Assembly: GCA_040274725.1 (NCBI GenBank) | Contig: JBEMAQ010000004.1 | Location: 1-64,000 of the forward strand | Source of the DNA: Solibacillus sp040274725 | GTDB lineage: Bacteria; Bacillota; Bacilli; Bacillales_A; Planococcaceae | Length of the DNA: 64,000 nucleotides | Direction of reading: 5' to 3' | Shown: positions 59,764 through 64,000 of the stretch, one piece after another | How positions within the stretch are numbered: position 1 is the stretch's first letter | How the letters are laid out: each line of letters starts with the position of its first letter | Notes under the pieces: model-generated | Told to the model about the DNA's origin: nothing | Databases searched by the model: none | Seen by the model: only the letters and a program-made list of their open reading frames with translations | Position numbers and translations under genes: made by a program

Positions 59764-60075
59764 TTAATGCTTCGCGTGATCAACCGCCTGATGTAGTAAA
59801 TTCATGACATGCGCATCATCGCTCACATAATAAATCATCGTGCCTTCACGTCTCGATTTCACAAGACGTAAATTTTTCAAAAAACGTAGCTGATGCGAAA
59901 CGGATGACTGGCTAAGCCCGAGCTTCTCCGCAATATCATTCACCGCATGTTCGCCGCAGCACAGCATATTCAAAATGCGCACGCGCGTTGGGTCGCTGAG
60001 TGCTTTAAATGTTTGAGTAACAATAAATAATGTTTCCTCGTCTAGTTCATGCGCTATTTTTGTATCTTCTGTCAT
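59764..60075 (-). CDS. czrA: ArsR/SmtB-family metal-responsive repressor, CzrA-like
   Basis: 103-residue winged-helix repressor. ALSDPTRVRILNMLCCGEHAVNDIAEKLGLSQSSVSHQL is the DNA-binding part. The C-terminal helix carries DAH-x8-DHAKH-type residues that match the alpha5 zinc/cobalt site of CzrA and SmtB. Thus metal binding would relieve repression of the adjacent cation-efflux gene. It follows the czcD gene by 12 bases in the same operon, an order also seen in Staphylococcus (reversed there). Confidence 0.87.
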   Translation of the reverse strand: MTEDTKIAHELDEETLFIVTQTFKALSDPTRVRILNMLCCGEHAVNDIAEKLGLSQSSVSHQLRFLKNLRLVKSRREGTMIYYVSDDAHVMNLLHQAVDHAKH

Positions 60076-60087
60076 AATTTCTCCCCC

Positions 60088-61029
60088 TTAATGATGATGG
60101 TGTGCGTGGACATCTACTTCAGCCTTTACCTGACAATGCAATGAATCATCATGCATATGTGCCGCGCCTTCAATTTGAATCGTTGCATGCTGAATATTGG
60201 CATGCAGTAAATCATGCTCGATTGTTTTTAGTAGCGCTGTTATTTCTCGCGCTGTTAAATGATCATCTACGACGACATGACACGTAAGCGCGTGCAGGCC
60301 ACTTGTAATCGTCCACATGTGTAAATCATGCACTCCCCTCACCTCAGGCTGTTTTTGCAAAATGGTGAGCACCTTATCCGCGTCAACAGTCGTCGGTGTG
60401 CCCTCCATTAATATATGCAGTGCATTTTTCATCACGAAAAGTCCACTTCGACAAATGAGGACTGCAACAATCACACTTGCAAGCGGGTCTGCCCAACCAA
60501 AACCAAACCACATGATGAGTAATGCCGCGATGATTGCACCAACCGAGCCGAGCATATCACTGACAACATGCAGGAATGCCCCGCGCATATTTAAATTGTC
60601 CTTCGTGTCACTACCCTTCACCATAATCCAAGCAACAAGTAGATTCACGAGTAAACCAATAACACTAATAATCAGCATCCCCGTCGTCGCGACCTCAGGC
60701 GGATTTTGAAAGCGCTCAGCCGCCTCAATGAAAATAAAAATCGCAATCAAAATAAGCGTCAGCCCATTTATACAGGCAGCGAGAATTTCAATGCGCTTAT
60801 AGCCATATGTCTTACTAAGTGTCGTCGCTCTTTCCGCCGCCATAAACGCAAACAGTGCAATCGCGAGGGATGCAGCGTCACTTAGCATATGTCCGGCATC
60901 ACTAAGTAACGCCAAGCTATTTGTCATGACCCCGCCGATTGCCTCGACGATCATGAAGCTGAAAATAATCATGAACGAGATAAACAATGTTTTTTTATTG
61001 GCGCTACGAGAATGATGGTGTTCTGTCAT
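60088..61029 (-). CDS. czcD: Cation diffusion facilitator zinc exporter, CzcD-like
   Basis: 313 residues with six membrane helices. The zinc site motifs are HDAASLA-like (LSDAGHMLSDAASLAIALF, helix II, with its His/Asp ligands) and HVVSDMLGSVGAIIAA (helix V). The cytoplasmic C-terminal domain (DLHMWTITSGLHALTCHVVVDDH) is of CzcD type, and the protein ends with HHHH. The ATG at 61029 has AAGGAG 8 bases upstream; the frame's earlier start is rejected. A CzrA-type operator overlaps its promoter. Confidence 0.93.
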   Translation of the reverse strand: MTEHHHSRSANKKTLFISFMIIFSFMIVEAIGGVMTNSLALLSDAGHMLSDAASLAIALFAFMAAERATTLSKTYGYKRIEILAACINGLTLILIAIFIFIEAAERFQNPPEVATTGMLIISVIGLLVNLLVAWIMVKGSDTKDNLNMRGAFLHVVSDMLGSVGAIIAALLIMWFGFGWADPLASVIVAVLICRSGLFVMKNALHILMEGTPTTVDADKVLTILQKQPEVRGVHDLHMWTITSGLHALTCHVVVDDHLTAREITALLKTIEHDLLHANIQHATIQIEGAAHMHDDSLHCQVKAEVDVHAHHHH

Positions 61030-61050
61030 ATTATTCACTCCTTCTTTTCT

Positions 61051-61070
61051 ATATGAGCATATGTTCATAT
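61051..61070. promoter_or_regulatory. CzrA-type operator of the czcD-czrA operon
   Basis: ATATGAGCATATGTTCATAT, an imperfect 10-10 dyad like the SmtB/CzrA 12-2-12 consensus, 22 bases upstream of the czcD start. Confidence 0.8.
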
Positions 61071-61181
61071 ACTATGTTAGCGAATTTTATTTGTGACGTC
61101 CATTGTCCTACATTTAAGAAGAATGTTTCATATTGGATTTATTTGGTATAATAAATTCATTACATCATCAGGAGGCTACAT

Positions 61182-61676
61182 ATGTTTTCAACCGAACAAT
61201 ACCTTACTGCCATTACTAGCTGTCTAGATAAAAAAACGAACCAAGTGATCCAAACACTTCAAGACGTTTTCACACGTCCATTCGCACATGACGTTGAGCT
61301 ACTCGACTTTTCAACGTTCATAGACCCGATGCGATTTGAATTTACCTTGATGATGTTCTCAATGGACAAAAATGCAGGCGAAGTATTTACAGAGGAGACC
61401 GAGCTATTTGCGGGGAGCTTGGAAATTATACAAGATGCTTCTTACTATGAGCTAGACCAGCCTTTACATGATGCCTTTTTTGATTTTTATGAGGAAAACG
61501 GTGAGGAGCTTGAACAGGCCGAGCAAGAGGTGTTTGCGACATGGTTCGCGGCGTGCTGGGAGCAGGCTGGTGGCACGGCGTTTTCACTGCCTACCTATTT
61601 CGGCTTTCATGATGCAGGGATGTCGTATGATTTACAGCACGCGCGCTTCATTGATGATTCGGAGAAATGGGCATAA
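61182..61676 (+). CDS. Protein of unknown function, 164 residues
   Basis: Acidic soluble protein, no signal peptide. The pattern of acidic helices ('ELDQPLHDAFFDFYEENGEELEQ' region) and Trp/Phe-rich end recalls SUKH/SMI1-type or other polymorphic-toxin immunity proteins, but I cannot assign a family. CAGGAGG lies 7 bases before the ATG. Its stop codon abuts the next start (TAAATG), so the two genes are translationally coupled. Confidence 0.6.
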   Translation: MFSTEQYLTAITSCLDKKTNQVIQTLQDVFTRPFAHDVELLDFSTFIDPMRFEFTLMMFSMDKNAGEVFTEETELFAGSLEIIQDASYYELDQPLHDAFFDFYEENGEELEQAEQEVFATWFAACWEQAGGTAFSLPTYFGFHDAGMSYDLQHARFIDDSEKWA

Positions 61677-62033
61677 ATGTCGATTAAACAATTGAACGAA
61701 GTGCTGTTTGCCGCGAAATATAGCGTCGGTAGCCGTGAGCATTGCGATTGTGTGAATTGCACCTTTTACGCGGATAATATCATTAAAAATACCACGCTCA
61801 TCTCATTTCTTGCCTCAAAGGGAATTGACCCGCAAAAGCCGGACGGGGCATGGTGCTATACCGAGGAAAACGGCTATAAATATTATAGCGTCGACTTTTC
61901 GGGGCTGTATTCAGACGTCGAGGGCACCTTTTCTTTTGGCAAGGTGGACATCGTTATTTCCCCCATTTCACACGCCTCTCCTGGGCAACCTGACTATGTC
62001 ATGGACCTTGAAGGTGCGTTGAAAATTGACTAG
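61677..62033 (+). CDS. Protein of unknown function, 118 residues, CxC motif
   Basis: Soluble protein, no recognised family. A short cysteine cluster CDCVNC at about residues 23-28 may bind metal. The middle has GAWCYTEENGYKYYSVDF. It is directly coupled to the preceding gene. No toxin, secretion gene or transposase is adjacent, so an immunity-gene reading of this pair remains speculative. Confidence 0.58.
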   Translation: MSIKQLNEVLFAAKYSVGSREHCDCVNCTFYADNIIKNTTLISFLASKGIDPQKPDGAWCYTEENGYKYYSVDFSGLYSDVEGTFSFGKVDIVISPISHASPGQPDYVMDLEGALKID

Positions 62034-62042
62034 CCTTTTTCG

Positions 62043-62081
62043 GTAGTCCTAGATTGCATGTCGTAGCACTAGGACTACTCA
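62043..62081. terminator. Hairpin after the unknown gene pair
   Basis: GTAGTCCTAG/CTAGGACTAC, a 10-bp perfect stem. There is no T-run, so its terminator function is uncertain. Confidence 0.45.
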
Positions 62082-62196
62082 CCTAGCTCCTTCGAAACAA
62101 TAAAACTACTATTTTTTCCCTTATTTTATCAAAAAACCACTATCCATTACTATTATACTATAAAATAAATCCCAACCTCTATAATCGACTTTTGAA

Positions 62197-62224
62197 TGTA
62201 ATATCACTGTAATATTGCTGTAAC
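62197..62224 (+). promoter_or_regulatory. WalR-type box, three direct repeats
   Basis: TGTAAT-N5-TGTAAT-N5-TGTAAC with an exact 11-base period, matching the WalR (YycF) consensus TGTWAH-N5-TGTWAH. Located about 70-100 bases upstream of a DL-endopeptidase-like gene, a class of WalR targets in Bacillus. A PhoP-like reading (TTACA repeats on the other strand) is the alternative. Confidence 0.65.
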
Positions 62225-62295
62225 ATTCGTGTCTTATCATTATCTTATAGATAATATTACACATAAATTACTATATAGATATAGAGGTTTTACAA

Positions 62296-62913
62296 ATGAA
62301 AAACATAACAAAAAAAATTGGTGCACTTGCACTTAGTACAGCTATTTTATTTACATCCGTAACAAGCGCTTCTGCTGCAAACTATACGGTGGAGCGTGGC
62401 GATACACTATTTAAAATCGCCCTACAGCACGGCACAACGTATCAATCAATTATGGAATTAAACGACTTAACGTCAACGGCCATTTTCGCAGGCCAAGTAT
62501 TACAGGTGAATGGCTCACCTAAAGCAACAAGTACTGCCGAAAAGGCATTTACGACTCCAAAAACAGATGTTATTAAGATTGCAAAAAAATATCTCGGCAC
62601 ACGCTACGTATTTGGCGGCAAATCCCCATCTGGTTTTGACTGCTCAGGCTTTGTGTATTACGTGATGAAGCAATCAGGCAAATCAATCGCCCGCACAACA
62701 GCTGAGAGCTACTACTCTAAATCAAAAAAAGTTTCTGCACCGCAAATTGGGGATTTAGTATTCTTTAGTAATACATACAAAGCAGGTATCTCGCATGTCG
62801 GCATTTATATTGGCAACGGTAAAATGATTAGCGCAAGCGGCTCTAAAGTACAAATCGAGCCGATTAAGTCTGGTTACTGGAAGAAGTATTTCACGGGGTA
62901 TGGCCGTATTTAA
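62296..62913 (+). CDS. LysM - NlpC/P60 peptidoglycan hydrolase (LytE/CwlS-like)
   Basis: Secreted D,L-endopeptidase of 205 residues. A signal peptide (about 1-29, ending SASAA) is followed by one LysM domain (about 30-75, YTVERGDTLFKIALQHGTT) for wall binding and the NlpC/P60 catalytic domain (about 95-205). The catalytic cysteine is in GFDCSGFVYY and the histidine in ISHVGIYIGNG. One LysM instead of the three of LytE makes it a compact member. The WalR-type box upstream fits growth-linked control of wall cleavage. Terminator follows. Confidence 0.93.
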   Translation: MKNITKKIGALALSTAILFTSVTSASAANYTVERGDTLFKIALQHGTTYQSIMELNDLTSTAIFAGQVLQVNGSPKATSTAEKAFTTPKTDVIKIAKKYLGTRYVFGGKSPSGFDCSGFVYYVMKQSGKSIARTTAESYYSKSKKVSAPQIGDLVFFSNTYKAGISHVGIYIGNGKMISASGSKVQIEPIKSGYWKKYFTGYGRI

Positions 62914-62924
62914 TACATAGTGAT

Positions 62925-62955
62925 AAGACGTGTACTCATGAGGAGTGCACGTCTT
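62925..62955. terminator. Terminator between the wall hydrolase and a convergent pseudogene
   Basis: A 13-bp stem AAGACGTGTACTC/GAGTGCACGTCTT with one mismatch and T6 on the plus strand. Confidence 0.88.
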
Positions 62956-62957
62956 TT

Positions 62958-63451
62958 TTACTCCGTATCCTGCCATAAAGCATGAAAGTCTTCTTCCTGC
63001 GATAGCGCGGTCTGCGTGTCTAGGTTAATCCTGATCAAATCATCCGTTTCATTCCTCGTGCCCATCCCAACAGAAGTATTCCTAATAACTTCTCTGCCCC
63101 CCTAATAGACATACCTATGCCACCAAGCTACTCGATTTCATGCGCTAGCTCATATTGTTGGTGTTCATACTCATAGCTATCCTAAATACCGTCCTTTCCC
63201 TGCTCCGTTCCAACCGAGAAAACTAAATTAGGAATCGCTTTTGGTGAAGCCTTTGCGTGGAACGTACCATCCATAATCCAAAACCTTGGCATCCCGACTG
63301 TAAACGGCTCATCGTATCTTTCTTCTAAGTAGGCAATACTATCCTGCTTTGCTTGCAAAAGCTTCCACGGAAAAGGCGTACCGAAAAAGTAAATAAATAC
63401 GAGCCAGCCCACCATCAAAATAAGCCCAATTCCAATCGCTTTTCGTCTCAT
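62958..63451 (-). pseudogene. YfjL-like membrane protein, decayed
   Basis: The N-terminal part (MRRKAIGIGLILMVGWLVF, one membrane helix, then LEERYDEPF and FSVGTEQGKDGI) ends at an in-frame TAG at 63182. The same frame continues with DSYEYEHQQYELAHEIE, another TAG, then LGGIGMSIRG. Past a G6 run the frame shifts by one base and reads NTSVGMGTRNETDDLIRINL and DFHALWQDTE to a natural stop at 62958. Two nonsense codons and one frameshift (G7 to G6) reconstruct a single protein of about 165 residues. Not functional as read. Confidence 0.72.
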
Positions 63452-63478
63452 ACACTCATCTCACTCCTCTTTTTTCCT

Positions 63479-64000
63479 TTATTCTACCGTAAAGCCAATA
63501 TGCCCACCAAGCTCGGTATTTTGCGCTGCACCTTCAATGGTAAACTGCGCATAGCCATGCACAACATAATTGCCAGTTGGGTAACGCTCATCTAAAAACT
63601 CTTGTATAAATAACTGATAATCTTCCGCGTCCTCATCACTATAGCCACCACTTTTCCTATAGCGCTCTACTAGTGGCTCACCTTTTTTCAGCGTCGTATA
63701 GACAAGCGGCATGTCCATAAAGTAATCTATCGTATAGCCTCTCGTCGTTTCCTGTAAATCGAAATAAAATGGTGAGGTCGCATGTGTAATGACGATTTCT
63801 TCCTTGTCGCCGATATATGTAAGAGAAGCGGTAATGACTGGCTCCTGCCCTGTAAACATACCGTCATTCACCTCTAGCTCGTACAAAAAGTTATCTGCCT
63901 CCATGGTGAATAATGTTGGGTAAGTGATTGGCGTCTCTTTTACATTTGAATCTGACTCTGTCATTGTAGTGCAGCCTGCAATCAGAAGGCATATAACAAT
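63479..64000 (-). CDS. Lipoprotein of unknown function, partial at the window edge
   Basis: The reading frame extends past a nominal ATG at 63964 into the edge of the window. There it encodes IVICLLIAGC, a lipoprotein signal peptide with lipobox LIAGC, so the true start lies beyond 64000. The visible mature part (about 165 residues) is acidic and beta-rich (EPVITASLTYIGDKEEIVITH, then GYTIDYFMDMPLV). No family recognised. It lies upstream of and co-directional with the YfjL-like pseudogene. Confidence 0.7.
   Translation of the reverse strand: MVICLLIAGCTTMTESDSNVKETPITYPTLFTMEADNFLYELEVNDGMFTGQEPVITASLTYIGDKEEIVITHATSPFYFDLQETTRGYTIDYFMDMPLVYTTLKKGEPLVERYRKSGGYSDEDAEDYQLFIQEFLDERYPTGNYVVHGYAQFTIEGAAQNTELGGHIGFTVE

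Noticed and set aside
61182..62033. Toxin-immunity locus
   Set aside because: The proteins have immunity-like size and acidity, but no toxin, secretion gene or polymorphic repeat is adjacent.
1..64000. CRISPR arrays, prophage, transposases, tRNA or rRNA genes
   Set aside because: No regularly spaced repeats, phage structural genes, IS-like inverted ends with a transposase, or recognisable tRNA/rRNA sequences were seen.

Overview
The window looks like the chromosome of a low-GC, Gram-positive bacillus of the Planococcaceae/Caryophanaceae type (Lysinibacillus/Solibacillus-like). Reasons: AT-rich intergenic DNA, strong GGAGG-type ribosome binding sites, an S-layer-homology protein, and Bacillus-style Zur boxes, a WalR-type box and sigma-54 promoters. 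The genus is an inference. I see no rRNA, tRNA, CRISPR array, complete IS element or prophage. The content is core and niche metabolism with several decayed genes.

Layout. 0-4.4 kb: a metK-speA-speD-speE operon (SAM and spermidine synthesis) behind a structured leader RNA with its own terminator. 4.8-7.3 kb: an SLH protein and an NfrA-type nitroreductase. 7.4-15 kb: a sigma-54 module (class-III aminotransferase, alanine dehydrogenase, aldehyde dehydrogenase, PAS-AAA-HTH activator, amino-acid permease), with matching -24/-12 promoters and shared dyad enhancer sites. 15.5-20.6 kb: an acyl-CoA catabolic operon (two acyl-CoA dehydrogenases, enoyl-CoA hydratase, CaiB-type CoA-transferase, IclR regulator). 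20.8-23.2 kb: a reduced riboflavin operon (ribE-ribB-ribH only) behind two tandem, nearly identical FMN riboswitches, each with a terminator. 23.3-26 kb: a pentapeptide-repeat protein convergent with a Tet(M)-like ribosome-protection GTPase. 26.3-36.2 kb: acetyltransferases, a cardiolipin-synthase remnant, a CoA-transferase, LysR, EamA and MocR proteins, a PadR/DUF2812 pair (the latter frameshifted) and a chemoreceptor.

36.2-37.7 kb: a Zur-box-controlled zinc-starvation unit (zinc-free L33 and a CobW-type GTPase). 37.8-46.4 kb: an iron-type alcohol dehydrogenase, an overlapping four-gene operon of unknown function, a VanY-type carboxypeptidase, a reductase-like SDR, RtcB and a coiled-coil protein. 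46.5-48.4 kb: a VWA-like remnant, then an ECF sigma factor and its probable anti-sigma factor with a self-type promoter. 48.4-54.8 kb: an MFS exporter plus a Nik/Cnt-type ABC importer under two Zur boxes, organised like the staphylopine transport genes but without biosynthetic genes. 55-57.7 kb: a lipoprotein / DUF350 / small protein / ATP-grasp ligase cluster resembling the poorly understood YgiBC/YjfKLMC systems. 57.8-64 kb: a TDT transporter with a divergent LysR, a CzcD/CzrA zinc-efflux pair, two unknown proteins, a LysM-NlpC/P60 hydrolase with a WalR-type box, a YfjL-like pseudogene and a lipoprotein cut by the window edge.

Two threads connect distant parts. Zinc: Zur-type sites at 37.7 and 54.7 kb and zinc efflux at 60-61 kb. 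RNA-level attenuation: the metK leader, the double FMN switch, a tet-like leader, and the rpmG-cobW intergenic terminator.
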